Source: Liolophura sinensis
Taxonomy: Eukaryota; Mollusca; Polyplacophora; Chitonida; Chitonidae
DNA length: 64,000 bases
Direction of reading: 5' to 3'
Assembly (NCBI RefSeq): GCF_032854445.1
Contig: NC_088304.1
Coordinates: forward strand, 13,157,704 to 13,221,703
Position numbers and translations under genes: made by a program. Positions 35,955 through 46,181 of the stretch are shown here, piece after piece. Under the pieces are notes generated by a model. It was not told the origin of the DNA and searched no databases. It was given only the letters and a program-made list of their open reading frames with translations. Within the stretch, counting starts at the first letter, position 1. Every line of letters starts with the position of its first letter.

Positions 35955-38900
35955 TGAATAATAATAATAATAATAATATGAATAATATGAATAATATGAA
36001 TAATAATCTGTACGAGAACAATAGGCGTTCCAAGCTTACAGCTTTTTAGCGTAATAAAAATCCGAACGATTTCAACAGGTGACCACTCGGCTACGGTGAG
36101 CCAAAATAGCAAGCTTGTTAAGCTGATGCACTTAACGTCATGGTATAATATATTAACTCAGTCACTTTGGAGAAAAGCATTTTGACGATCTCAATATTTG
36201 GACTAATTAAATCATCACTAGGAAATGGTGCACTTCTTCAGAGTTGGTTAGAGCTTATCCAAACACCCAGTTACTTTACGTGCCTCAGGCCGGTGGTCCG
36301 TATGTTATGGTACACGAGTCTAGCATAACACATTAGGAGCTCGGTTCCAGATTAGCTGACAAGGATCTTTAGAAAGCACAGGTGCTTTGCACATATGCCT
36401 ATCTGTTTGCGCAATCTGGTTATAAGGTCGCCTTCGTTGTAGCGATAAGGTTCGTCTCACGTTCCGGCGTTGCTTAAGGAAGGCTCATATTTAAATTGCA
36501 TCAAGATTCATCGCGAATTTCTCCAGATACAGCTGATGCCATTCATTGGAGGCCCCTCTTGGGATGACTCGCAAAGTTTGTCGAGAGTTCGAATACACGA
36601 CTTGCCAATTTCACGTTCTCCATGTTGCTTTAGCAAAGCGCATACTTACATGTAAATGGCATCAAAACTCCAATATTAATCCTTAAATTCTCCTCGGGCT
36701 CTCTTGGGATGACTTTTAAAGTTTGTCGAGAATTCGAATACATCTATACGTCGAAAGAGACATTCGTATATCACTCGTCAACCACATTGGACGTTCCGAG
36801 TCAAAAATTGCAAAGGTCAATTCCCAAGACGACCTTTAACACAAACCACGAAAGAACTAAGAAGGAATATAAAGTACGTTACTCGAAAATTGTCAATTCT
36901 TACTCGTCTCTTCCAAAAGTGAGAGATAATATCAATATATAGCGTTTAATTTGCGTCAAATGTAACTGAACCTTAATCTTATCCTAGAGGAACAAGAGCC
37001 GCGGTTACACTAGCGAAAATTTGCCACACTGAAAAAGACACTGAAAGGAAAGGCTTCCGTTCAATTCACCAATTTATGTCTGCTTTTGGTTACATGTCAG
37101 TCGGTAGATTTTGCACATTTCACATCGGGAATTGGCATGCATCAATGCAATACATGTACGAAAATTGTGGACTAAACCGAACCTTTCTAAACGTGTTCTT
37201 TCTCAAACTGGCTTAGTTTAGGTCACCCTTTTCCGCTAGTATATACACCCGAGCCGGCCCCGAGTCGGCCTCGAGCCACCAATATGTCCTAGTCTTACGG
37301 AGGATATCACTACTCCACAGTGGACAGGAACAACCACTTTCGGTGGAGCCTGCAACCTGACAACGGGCATGATTAACAAAGCCACTCCTCTACATTTATT
37401 TCTGACATTTGTAACTCATATAACGGTCCTTCCAATAACCCCCCAGCTACAGAAATATGCAGGCAGTGCGTCTACAGCTATAGCCACGGAGGATGAGTTC
37501 GTTCAAAGCTGGAATGCGAGCTGAATAGTTTAGCACACATACGGCATGTGCGCATGCGTGTAATGAGTGATGCTCTACTTCACGCTGTAAGCATTTACCC
37601 CTAGCTTACCAGTAGGTAATATGGTAGGCACGCGTTATCAAATGGAAAATCTACGTTGAATTATTGTGGAAAACTTTTTCCATGTACATAAAATCAATCG
37701 TGTTAAAGATTAGAAGTTTCCAGTGAAACTGGGGATGTTTAGTTTTTAGTTATAGGACCCATCCATTAATACCTGTGGTCTCACATACTTATCATGCTCT
37801 CTATTTAAAATACTATGCCGAAGAGACTCTATCGCGCCCCAATACTGTACACTACGATAACAATTCGTAAACCATTATTTGGTCTGTATTGCCGTGCAAA
37901 CACTGTCCAAAGCAAAGGAAATACGTTGTCTTGCAAACATTTACATTTGACGATACATCAAACCTGTCGTGCTGGACTTAATTGTTTAAATCATTGGCGC
38001 GTACAGTTTTTTGGGCTATTCACGCCACCCGAGTGGTCCGGGATCGGTTTCATGAAGCATGCTTAGTGTTAGGTAGCCCTTAGCTAGGTGCACTTCATAT
38101 CTCTACAACATAAGTTGACATGGCAGTTAAGAACATTCTTGGCTGAGTAAGCTTCATGAAACTGGCCCCTGGACCATTGAAAGGTGATCTGCAAAGGTTT
38201 TGATCTAAAATGAAAGATATTAAAGTAAATATACCTTTCTTAAACACTTCCCGCCTTAACTTATTTATTCCTAACCTGTGTAGTGCATTAATGAGTCCTT
38301 CGTATGCGATGACATTTGGTGGACAGACTGGTATTGTGCATGTAGTACGCATGCATGACCATAGAACAGAGGCCAGTTCAGCTTGAACGAGAGTCGCCCG
38401 TTGTGGAGGAAATAAAACACACTGTACTTATACACGGCTGCTGATATGTAAATGGACACTAACCCTCTGTGTACCAGCAGCAAGTGTGCAGGAAGAAAAG
38501 TTAACATATACTGTGATAACGGTGTAGAAATCCAGACAAATGGCTTTTTGGTAAGATAATCGCGCGAAAGAATGGAAATGGGCAGATCGGCTGCATGATA
38601 TGGAGTGATGGATGAAAGCGTTACACCCGTTTATCGATTTGTAACAATGAACTGCTCGCAAAGAATGCAAATAACCAAAGCGATCATATCCCCAACGTTT
38701 ACACGGTTCGTGAGTGCCCACTTACGTGTTTCTATCAAAATGTAACCGCAGATTATCTCGAGCCAGTAAGGTACAGAGAATAGTAAAAACGCTATGAGAA
38801 AAACAAAAGACTTTCCTACGTTGATACAAAAGGATCCACTGAAAAGTTAAAAATCAAATCAAAGATGTCCAAATTTAAATTCAAATTTAATATATTGCTA

Positions 38901-41900
38901 TTGATATCAGTGCCTATTTTTATTTTTTTCCACCTATTGTGCTTAAGCTATGATGCTAAGGGCAATTTAAGTAGCTACTGTTTAAGCATTTACATAAAAG
39001 TGAAACCTTAACTGAGATAACTGACAAGAGGCCGGGTCTCAGCCGTTCACTGAGCTAAACTGACAAGAGGCCGCGTTTCAGCGGTTCACTGAGATAAACT
39101 GACAAGAGGCCGACCCTCAACGGTTACGTGTGAACCATTTTCGCCGCTGCTCTGGTTTTACTGAGCACGCTGTTGTCTTTTATATCATCAAAGGCAAGTC
39201 TCCTTGCACACTTGGTACTAGATCGGATAAATCTGACATATAATGACGATAATGCCGATAATGCCGACGAACTGATAGTGCTGCCTCAATGGAACGGTAT
39301 TCCGAAGACACCTTGCGATGACGCCGAATCCAGTCACGGCGACTAGTACTTGGTACATGCATATTTCTCTTTGCTCAGCACCTAGGATAGGAAGTACCAA
39401 GACTGACCATTTCTTAATTCTTTGGCATGACCCAAATATGGAGTAAATCAACATTTACTTAACGAACACTGTTTTCTTTCTTCCAGTGTCTTATCACCTA
39501 TAGGCGCCGTGTTCCTTGGACTAGGGTTGTCTCTCCTTGCCATTTGTTTACTGCTTTGTCCTTCATGCATACTGTGTCAGGTACATCCGGATCAGAGCAC
39601 GCAGACTAAGGTAAGAACGAATCTAGACTGCGAAATAGACATGTGTGTACCAGTTGTCCACCAAAATGGACGTTCGGGGTCAATAATCGCAAGGCCAATT
39701 TCCAAAACAACACAAACCACTAAAGAACTAAGAAAGCATATGAAAGTATGAAATTGCCATCGATTCATAGTTTTCAGTGAGTGAGTGGGCGAATGAATTA
39801 AATCAGCATCCAAACCGTGTACCATGCTCGTATATAAGTTTACGTCAATCAAAACCTTGATTGCAAACTGTTAATTTACTCAACCTATATAATATCATAT
39901 TCAAACACAATGAACAGACAGCCATTAACTACAGGGGCGGGGGGGGGGGGGGGGGGCGGCTCCGTGGCTCAGTTGGTTAGGGCGCTAGCGCAGCGTAATG
40001 ACCAGGAAGCTTCTCATCAATGCGGTCGCTGTGAGTTAAAGTCCAGCTCATGCTGGCTTCCTCTCCGGCCGTACGTGGCCGCGCCAGCTACCTGCGGATC
40101 ATCGTGGGTTTCCCCTGGCTGTGCCCGGTTTTCCACCATAATGTTAGCCGTCGTCGTATAAGTGAAATATTCTCCCAGTACGGCGTAAAACACCAATCAA
40201 TCAAATAAATCTACCTACGGGTGAAGCGGAAGTAGACATAATTACAGGAGATCACAGATCAGAGATAAGAGATCCTGGACACTCGCCCCATATTTACTTA
40301 CCAGAAAGTAAGTGCAGTGACCTTTGACGTTGATTGAAATTGTCACAAAACACAAAGAATGTAGCAAATGCTTTCTGGTAAGTATGTGCACGCCATATTG
40401 CAGACAAGCCACGATCTAGAATTAGTAGCAAGAAGAACGCATGACAAAGCCTGTCTTCAGAGGGGTCAGCGGTTTAATAGTTGTAAACCCGCGCAATCAG
40501 GGTTAGTTAATATGAGATTACGCATCTGAACAATTTGCTCCAGATATACCACTCTTGGTACAGCGTGATGACTAAGACCAAGAGGATTAAGACCTTTACC
40601 ATATGCAACAATGTACAAATGTATATACCATTGATTTTTCATATACGTATTTAGCTGAGAAATGCACGTTAATCATATGGCAAGAGCGGGACTTTTTTCT
40701 TCAAATTTTCAATTTTCCTCGAATCGGTGGATTCCGTAGAAAATGGCAATGTTTAAAACAGATTTTCTTTCTTGCGAAAATTTTTAAAAATCTTAAAAAA
40801 AAACAACAGATTTCGACCCAGTTTGCATAGTTTTTCCATTTAAGGCATAAGTATGTTTGTAACATACGCGTTGAGATGGCATATGGTTTTACAGGTCTCC
40901 TACAGCGCTTGGCTTCACCGGGCCAAATCAAGCTCGGTAATCAGAGGTGTTACACGCAGATCAGCCCCAAAAGCTGGTACGTTAGCTAGGGAAATGATTA
41001 CTATGATCACCTGGGGTAGAGTTGTACTTATTTCTTACGCCATGCTACTAGGGGGCGTCTGTGTATCTACACGAACATTTAGAATAAAATTATGAGTAAA
41101 CTGGCGAGAGGCTGGATTTCTGCGTTATGAGCATTTGCCAACTATCACACTGTCGTCGCTGATCTGGGTTCACTCTGTATTCTAGATCTTATTGCAAGAC
41201 AGGCAGCTAAAGCACTCCGAACAGAAAAAAATGTTTTTGGGATTTTTTTTCTAACATAAACAAATTGTGGTTTCTTCACTTTAGGCTCTTTACGTCTTTA
41301 ATAATACCGGTATGGCATAAAACGTTTCTTCAATTTTAACTTTTTAAAATCAAAACAAAATGTTCCAAATATGGAGATTGAATCATTTTATAAAACAGTT
41401 GTCTTTGCTTACTATGACACTAAAAAGACCACCGGATTCTGAGTTGCCACCGTGTGGTTTAGACAAGAGTCATGTTTATCAAACATTACATTGAACTCAC
41501 TCTAGTCATGACTAAAGAAGGTTTCACTGATATGACGGTATGACGATGTCCAACAGATTGTGCTTGTACTTAACACAGATGTACGATCTGCTTATAATTT
41601 GTCAATATACAGCTAGTAGAAAGATAATTTCGTAACTTAATGACAACAGCCCCGGTCTCCGTGGCCGAAGTAGATAGCGTGCCAACGGGTGCAATGACCC
41701 AGGTGCCTCCCACTAATGCGGCTATCGTGAGTTCCAGCTCATGCTGGCTTCCTTTTCAACAACCTGCGGATGGTCATTGGGCTTCCCCGGGCTCTACCCA
41801 GTTTCCTCCCACCATAACGCTGGCCTCCGTCGTATAAGTGAAATGTCCTTGAGTTCGACGTAAAACACCAATCAAATAAATAAGTTACGACAGTCCTTTT

Positions 41901-43546
41901 ATAGGTCAGCCTGATATTAATGGATGTTTTGGTTAGGTCATGTAGAATTTAAGAATTCAGGGGCGATTCAGGTTGTTATTGCGTTTTAAGGATCTGGGAT
42001 GAAGATATTTTAGTCGTCAAAAGAATGGAAGAATGCAATAACTGGCCAGTTTGATATATAAAGACAAATATGTAACAATGAACCAGGACAAAAATATAGC
42101 TTAATAATGGAAATTTACATTAGATAACGAAAACGATTCCAGGGATTTCACAAAGATGTCGTACATATACGATAATCGCACATCTAGGACAATGGTCCGC
42201 TAATAGTGTGGTACAAAATATCGCACGACAAATGTACGATAAACAATGTTGTACGCCACTTGGTGAAACTGGGCCATGGCGTTTACGTAGCTTAAACTGT
42301 TTAAGAATAACATTGCTTGCTTTCGGCTGTAACACTGAGACCTCGTAACTATGTCTAATTGTAGGAAAGGGAGAGCCAAGTAAGGGAGGTAGCTTTTCCT
42401 GCGGAAGCCATCGTTACCTCGAAGCCACCACAGGGTGTACTAAAAACTGGACGCTCGCCCTCCACGGAGCCAAAGCGTGTCCGTCTGCAGGCAGAGAGGG
42501 ACACGGGTTTCTCTGGAGGGACCGGTTTCTCCGGAAGTGGGGGGCAAGCGACGCAGTCCCTGAGCTCCTCGCTGCTGACAGAAAAGTTTCCTCTGCGTTC
42601 TCCGGAGTGGAAGGAAGAGCAACAGAAAACCCAGGTGAAGACGGTGTCCTCTTCTTCTTCCGGTGGCTCCGATCTGACGACCACAGAAAATCATTACGAG
42701 ACCCTTCCCCTAAAAGTGGACCCCGACCCTGCCACCGCCCGACGGCCCGGGCAGGTATTCTCACGGTCCCAGGAGGCCGAGGTCTCCAGGCATGCCAGCT
42801 CCACGCAAGTCGTCTATCCTCAGCAAGCGACAGGGTTTGTTGTAACGACGTTCAAGCCTCCTCCACCGCCAGTGTATCCCCCGCAGTCCACAAACCTCAG
42901 TTCCTCCTCTTCCTCCTCCACTGCTTACAGGTCCGGATCCCCAGCTTTCCAGCGCGAATACGGTCCCTCTATCATTTCCTCTCCTTTTCCAATTGCCGGT
43001 GGTCAGTACCGCCAATCCTCGACTGAACGGCAATATCAGTCTGGCGGTCAGTTTGGACAAGCCTCTGAGCAGCAGCAGCATCAGACCGGTAGTCATTATC
43101 GTCAATCCTCAACCGAACAGCAGTATCATCCCGGTGTTCAATACAGCCAGTTCTCAACGAAGCAGTATCACCAGCCCGGAGGTCAGTCTAGTCAGTTCTC
43201 CACGCAGCACTATCAGACCTCGTCTCAATCTCGCTCTGGTGGCCAGTTACATCACTTCCACGAGCCATCTCCTTCGCGTTCCGCGGGATCCGTGCAGCAT
43301 TATCACGTGACCTCGGAAACCCGGCCAGTCAAAATCCAACAATATTACCACACCGTTCCTCAACCAATGACGGCAAACCAACGCCAGATGACGTCAGAAT
43401 ATCACTGGGCCGACATGGGTGCTAAGGTTCCTCCGCCGGGAAGTAGATCGGCTGGAGATGAGATGACCTTTGAGGACCATAGGTCATCCAAGATGAGTTT
43501 GTACGACAATCTAAATGGTTGGACAGAGGGAAGTGCAACTATGTAA
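18870..43546 (+). CDS. gene 2: two-pass membrane protein with long Gln/Ser/Tyr-rich tail
   Basis: Exons 18870-19018, 39487-39610 and 42365-43546 join in phase into 484 codons plus TAA. Residues 25-48 and about 54-80 are hydrophobic segments separated by only a few residues (GTG-S-VLSP), so both termini probably face the same side. The second segment ends in a Cys-rich stretch (LCPSCILC). Residues 92-484 are polar and probably disordered. They include five prolines followed by VYPP (256-264, containing a PPxY-type WW ligand), tyrosine motifs YETL (202-205) and YDNL (471-474), and imperfect QYxQxSTxxQY repeats (about 303-386). I do not recognise the family. WW-protein binding and sorting are inferences from the motifs. 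Confidence 0.85.
21389..21530. mobile_element. 142-bp MITE-like inverted repeat
   Basis: The left end agggcccagttgtttaaaag is mirrored by the right end ctttgaacaactgcgccct, with about 22 of 27 bp matching. It has no ORF. It is a single copy in this window. Confidence 0.7.
22297..22571. mobile_element. MITE-1 copy 2
   Basis: Same long inverted ends as copy 1: aatctgttaaatttaataga and tctgagtgatgctagaatgt on the left, with the mirror on the right ending in ttcttgagtgta. It is longer than copy 1 because of a central insertion or expansion. Confidence 0.82.
23663..23794. repeat. two tandem copies of a 66-bp unit
   Basis: Both copies start ctttgttttacag and continue gcgggttacctct, with cactgctggc and tacgtgtcaca. 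Each start looks like a splice acceptor, but no open reading frame with a matching donor follows. Confidence 0.8.
26683..26757 (-). mobile_element. SINE-A deletion derivative
   Basis: The minus-strand end gtacggcgtaaaacacctat with (AAAT)n is joined directly to a caacctg/tcttccagcaac part. The body between has been lost. Confidence 0.65.
28385..28565 (+). mobile_element. SINE-D-like dispersed repeat
   Basis: Shares gacaacgctcgag..., cactgaagatcttacactga, tggtgtgtatatcac and cagtaaacttgccaaaggtc with the copy at 9763. It ends near a gtgaaatattcattaatac stretch. Confidence 0.6.
28632..28981 (-). mobile_element. SINE-B, full length
   Basis: On the minus strand the tRNA-like head is gcccggatagcacagttggt followed by agagcgtccgcttcgggacc, then gatcctt-type box B, the body with aagaggaagttgtaacttcc, and the 3' end acgttaaaccccaagcactc. 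The head stem-loop resembles a tRNA anticodon arm. Confidence 0.88.
29608..29753 (+). mobile_element. SINE-A 3' half
   Basis: From cgtacgtgggaaggctttgc through gccgccgtcgtataagtgaa to gcgtaaaataccaatcagaa. The head is missing. Confidence 0.85.
30369..30415. repeat. (gtgc/gt)n microsatellite
   Basis: A run of tgcg and tg units about 47 bp long. Confidence 0.95.
30440..30590 (-). mobile_element. SINE-C head, antisense
   Basis: Contains tgttgagcaccaagcgagac, gtaccatttttgaagtcttt and gatcctgggtcttccgactt. On the minus strand this matches the SINE-C head and body at 51502. It joins a SINE-A tail at 30600. Confidence 0.65.
30600..30668 (+). mobile_element. SINE-A 3' end fragment
   Basis: Has atcgtagaagtgaaatatta, gcgttatgcaacaatcaaat and an (AAAT)n tail. 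Confidence 0.75.
31046..31156 (-). mobile_element. SINE-A, 5'-truncated with internal deletion
   Basis: The minus-strand end with (AAAT)n and gcgtaaaacaccaagcaaat is present. The ccagcattatg..gagcccg block is missing between cgacgtcg and gaaacccacgaccatccgca. Confidence 0.85.
31907..32013 (-). mobile_element. SINE-A with the middle deleted
   Basis: Its 3' portion (tcaagaatatttcacttata, cgacg) joins directly to the 5' portion (agcgaccgcattggtgagag to actgagccacggagaccccc). The head with box A is intact, while the body and box B are gone. Confidence 0.88.
33690..34001 (+). mobile_element. SINE-B, full length
   Basis: The head ccccgatggctcggtagagc has a good tRNA box A. It is followed by a perfect 5-bp stem with a 7-nt loop, TCCGC-ttcgagg-GCGGA, like an anticodon arm. 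A caattctggg box B-like segment follows, then the body with gttgcaacttcctcgcttgg. The 3' end is gtacaacgttacacccaaag. Confidence 0.9.
34131..34280 (-). mobile_element. SINE-A 3' half
   Basis: The (ATTT)n tail side and gtgttttaagccgtactcag through gacggcggccagcattatgg to atccgtaggttgctggcaga. The tRNA head is missing. Confidence 0.88.
35919..36006. repeat. (aat)n microsatellite
   Basis: Long AAT run with interspersed atg. It directly follows a stretch ending ctaaaaaccggtgagcaag, which may be the end of an unnamed mobile element. Confidence 0.92.
36452..36760. repeat. two diverged tandem copies of a roughly 154-bp unit
   Basis: Copies start near 36458 and 36612 with cacgttc..gttgct. They share ctcttgggatgac, aaagtttgtcgaga and ttcgaatacac/atc blocks. 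Confidence 0.65.
36768..36880. repeat. diverged copy of the sequence after gene 2 exon 2
   Basis: Pieces such as tggacgttccgagtcaaaaa, acacaaaccac and gaaagaactaagaag match 39656-39748 in order, with a 7-bp gap that changes the frame. Exon 2 itself is not duplicated here. Confidence 0.65.
36881..38033. other. intron 1 of gene 2, no feature seen
   Basis: No supported gene, exon or repeat. ORFs up to 83 codons have no domain. Confidence 0.5.
38034..38176. mobile_element. 143-bp MITE-like inverted repeat
   Basis: The left end tggtccgggatcggtttcat (then gaagcatgctta) mirrors the right end taagcttcatgaaactggcc then cctggacca. The arms are about 30 bp. It has no ORF. Confidence 0.75.
38177..39008. 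other. intron 1 of gene 2, no feature seen
   Basis: AT-rich; nothing supported. Confidence 0.5.
39009..39126. repeat. 41-bp minisatellite, about 2.8 copies
   Basis: Units share aactgacaagaggccg and ttcactgagataaactg. Short and GC-richer than its surroundings. Confidence 0.85.
39487..39610 (+). CDS. gene 2 exon 2 (second membrane segment)
   Basis: Acceptor ctttcttccag before 39487; donor aag|gtaaga after 39610. It completes Ser50 and encodes VLSPIGAVFLGLGLSLLAIC, then LLLCPSCILC and QVHPDQSTQTK. This is one hydrophobic helix with a Cys cluster at its cytosolic or luminal edge. If the donor is not used, the frame stays open for 46 more codons to a TGA at 39749-39751. Confidence 0.85.
39934..39956. 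repeat. poly-G run
   Basis: Twenty-one G in 23 bases, directly before a SINE-A head. Length is likely to vary and be assembly-sensitive. Confidence 0.9.
39957..40210 (+). mobile_element. near full-length SINE-A
   Basis: Head cggctccgtggctcagttgg with box A, box B-like gtgagttaaagtccag, body, and the end gcgtaaaacaccaatcaatc with a short AAAT tail. Confidence 0.9.
41650..41884 (+). mobile_element. SINE-A, diverged with deletion
   Basis: Head ccccggtctccgtggccgaa, box B-like gtgagttccag, then cttccttttcaacaacctgc (a small deletion of the gccgtacgtgggaag part), body and the end cgtaaaacaccaatcaaata. Confidence 0.87.
42135..42275. mobile_element. MITE-like inverted repeat
   Basis: Left ccagggatttcacaaagatg then tcgtaca; the right mirror is tgtacgccacttggtgaaac then tgggcc. 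The arms are imperfect, about 28 bp. It lies in intron 2, 90 bp before the last exon. Confidence 0.5.
42365..43546 (+). CDS. gene 2 last exon (disordered tail)
   Basis: 393 codons and TAA at 43544-43546. It starts in phase 0 after ctaattgtag, reading ERESQVREVAFPAEAIVTSK. The tail is rich in Ser, Gln, Tyr, His and Gly. Imperfect repeats of 18-20 residues around QYRQSSTERQY and QYHPGVQYSQFSTKQY resemble prion-like regions. GC content and codon use are clearly higher than in the flanking introns, which supports coding. ORFs on the opposite strand here are shadows. Confidence 0.88.
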   Translation, partial: ERESQVREVAFPAEAIVTSKPPQGVLKTGRSPSTEPKRVRLQAERDTGFSGGTGFSGSGGQATQSLSSSLLTEKFPLRSPEWKEEQQKTQVKTVSSSSSGGSDLTTTENHYETLPLKVDPDPATARRPGQVFSRSQEAEVSRHASSTQVVYPQQATGFVVTTFKPPPPPVYPPQSTNLSSSSSSSTAYRSGSPAFQREYGPSIISSPFPIAGGQYRQSSTERQYQSGGQFGQASEQQQHQTGSHYRQSSTEQQYHPGVQYSQFSTKQYHQPGGQSSQFSTQHYQTSSQSRSGGQLHHFHEPSPSRSAGSVQHYHVTSETRPVKIQQYYHTVPQPMTANQRQMTSEYHWADMGAKVPPPGSRSAGDEMTFEDHRSSKMSLYDNLNGWTEGSATM

Positions 43547-45350
43547 AATCTGTAGTCACCACAATGGATAGACCCACAGTACGTACGTTAATTGGACGAA
43601 ATGTAAATAAGCATAATCATGCAAGCAAATGACAACCAAAGCAACAGTACCTCAGCGCACCTATTTTATATGTTGGAGGACTAAAAGCTACAATGGAAGC
43701 CGAAGACAATGGAGGGGTTCAGTCCAATCCAAGGTGAGGCTATGTGGCAATACGGCGGGTCTCAGTTCAAGAGTGACGAAGAATTGTACAATGAAAGACG
43801 GCACAAGACATAGCTTTATCGAAAGAGGCGTTTTTTTTAATTGAAGGACAGGCCTTTAACGACTTTCTGTAATGCTCCCCTGCCCGAATGTGTTAACTTT
43901 CCGTCTGTAGCTCTGCCCATCATGGTATGAAAAAGGAGAGCTGCAGTGCTTTAACTATAACGACAACTATTTGTGATGACTGAGACTAACCTGCGATCTG
44001 GGAAAGAGGTATCCCTATGCTTGTGCTCTTTTAGGGGCCATCTTCATGACATTTTCCACACATTTTGGTGGTACCATGTAATAGGAAATTTCAGGCACAA
44101 AGCTTTATGTAGATTTTTTTTGATCGTAAGGTAAAAATTCATATGAGAAAAAAAATTTACCGAGGATGTAAGAGAAAAAGCAAAGATGGCAGCAAGAAAC
44201 GGAGCTTTCATTTTAAAGAATGGTCAAGCTATGTTTACGCATTGACCTCATCGACTCAAATTTGAAATTAAGAAGCACGTGACTCAACTCTTTATCCGAA
44301 CTACTTTTCAGCGAAACAATATGGCCATGAAAATGTTTTTCTGTCTCAACGACTCCAGGGTAGATCCCATCGTGTTATTAAGGACAGGATGTCCAATCAG
44401 TGCGAGATTGCACAAGGTGTTCGGCATATACACACTTTTCAGCAGTAAATAATACAACAAACGTGACCCAGTTGTTCACTGGAATGGCCACTATTTTCGT
44501 TAGTGTACAACGCGACGGTAGCAGCAACTATAAAAATGCTTGTTCTCCCTTTGTAACACAGTGCTATATTCGAGTGCGAATCACCTGTTATGCGTGAAAA
44601 ATCTTTACAAAAATTGAAAACTCATATCAGTCAGAGGCGAAACTGGAACCAGGCTATAATACAAACGACTCTTCATCGCAGCAAATGGTATTACAGTCTA
44701 AAAATACAAATTAGCATTGGTTCGGTGGATGTTTTTAAATTCCCTAAATGAAGACAGTCCTCTGGATTATTGTAGGCCCATGTCACAAAGCTGTCATTTT
44801 CTTGTCATCAGTGGCGTATGAACAGGCTCTTTGCATGTTTTGTCAGCACAATCCAGTGGCATTGCATGGTTCCTTCATACTACACGCAGGTCGTCTCCTT
44901 GTATCATCATGAATGTCCATCGTACTTGAACCGATTGAAAATTTCTGCTTAGACCATTTCTTTTATTTCATTAATTTCTAAGGTGTCCTGTTTGTTAAAC
45001 TCTGAATGATGTAAATCTTTTAACTTGTCTCCTTCGAACTGTACAAGGTGTGTATTACTTGTGTTTTGCTAAATTATATATATTAAAACTTATGTCTCTT
45101 TAACAGACCTAAAAACAAATGATCTGGGTCCGTAATGCATGCACACAGGTTTCTGTTGTTGTTGTAAATATCGTTGTACTAATTGTTCTGAATCCGAAAG
45201 TGTATAATTGTAATTAATGACTTCCTTTTTGCAATATTTCCCTGATGTATTTCCGGCGATGAAACGGATTATTTGTTCACATGATATTTGGATATTTAAT
45301 AAACACGTGATATTTGTTGAAACAAAATAAAAGACACAAAACTGAGGTCG
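43547..45350 (+). other. 3' UTR of gene 2 (probable)
   Basis: No coding signal. It runs to two AATAAA signals about 1.75 kb after the stop. The extent is inferred from those signals only. Confidence 0.5.
45298..45331 (+). terminator. candidate polyadenylation signals of gene 2
   Basis: Two AATAAA hexamers, 45298-45303 and 45326-45331, in AT-rich sequence; a T/G-rich stretch (gaggttttattgc) follows. Confidence 0.5.
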
Positions 45351-46181
45351 TAGAGGTTTTATTGCTTTATCGGACTTAAGTTTTGCCGGCTGGTCCAAGA
45401 ATAGTTTTCTCGTTTGTTGACATGCAGGTTTTTATTTCAATATAGTTTCTCATAAACAAGACACTGGATCAGGAACTTTTCCAACGTATAAAGTTGTTCG
45501 GGTGCAAGCTGAGCAGTCTGTTACTCATTCTTGCCTTTGCGGTGACGTTTTGTTAGGAAAACTGGTAGTGTGACACTCATATATTACCAGAGAACAATTT
45601 ATGGGTAATACAGCTTCGACGCGTGTCGTCTTTGTGCGGGAAAACGTCTCTCCTGTGACATAATGATGTCATTGTCTGTGTCTACAATGCACTGTAAGAT
45701 CAAAGCTGGCTTATGGTGGTGGGTGTGGGGGGATTAGTTTGTAATGGCGTTTCCCCATCCAAGTCGAATGAAGCACGCCAATAACGAAACGTTGAATAAA
45801 TTGTTTTCCATGGTAAACTGCCAATTGAGGCTGCTTTACATAAATGCCCAGTACTCAAGAGAACTAAGCCTTTACACGGATATCGTAAAGAACACCGATG
45901 GTATAAGGATACACGCGTGGACAGTAAAGAGGGGGAATGTTAACACATTGAGTCCACAGAAAATTGCTAGGCTTTGACCCTTGACAAATTACTCATGTTC
46001 AAGCAAACGATCGATAACATTTCAAGACATGCTTGGGTACACCGTTAAGTACACATTTTAAGTGTTAGGATCTGTAGCAGCGAGTGAGAAAATTGGCAAC
46101 AGCCTGAAAAACTTTATTGTGATTTCTCACCGGTTTTAAAACCGTGTCTTCTGACGGGTTCCTAACACCAACACGAGTTAA
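45351..46181. other. intergenic, no feature seen
   Basis: No supported gene. The 77-codon ORF at 45744 has no domain. Confidence 0.5.

Larger units (their letters stand above)
19019..39486 (+). other. intron 1 of gene 2 (20.5 kb)
   Basis: Bounded by g|gtaagt and ttcttccag|t. It holds the SINE, MITE and tandem-repeat copies listed separately. Between them (19019-21388, 21531-22296, 22572-23662, 23795-26682, 26758-28384, 32014-33689, 34281-35918, 36007-36451) I see no supported gene. A weak repeat related to the 7438 MITE lies at about 25000-25158. Confidence 0.8.
39611..42364 (+). other. intron 2 of gene 2
   Basis: Starts gtaaga and ends ctaattgtag. It contains a poly-G run, two SINE-A copies and a MITE-like repeat. 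No gene is seen in 40211-41649. Confidence 0.8.

Noticed and set aside
35034-36006. Mobile element ending in (AAT)n
   Set aside because: The layout is suggestive, but no inverted ends, ORF or second copy could be seen in this window.
36709-36942. 77-codon ORF as a duplicated exon of gene 2
   Set aside because: It matches the sequence after exon 2 only, with a 7-bp gap that shifts the frame; the membrane segment is not present.
42355-43157. Several long ORFs on both strands over gene 2 exon 3
   Set aside because: They are shadows of the GC-rich coding exon; only the + frame that joins exon 2 in phase is supported.
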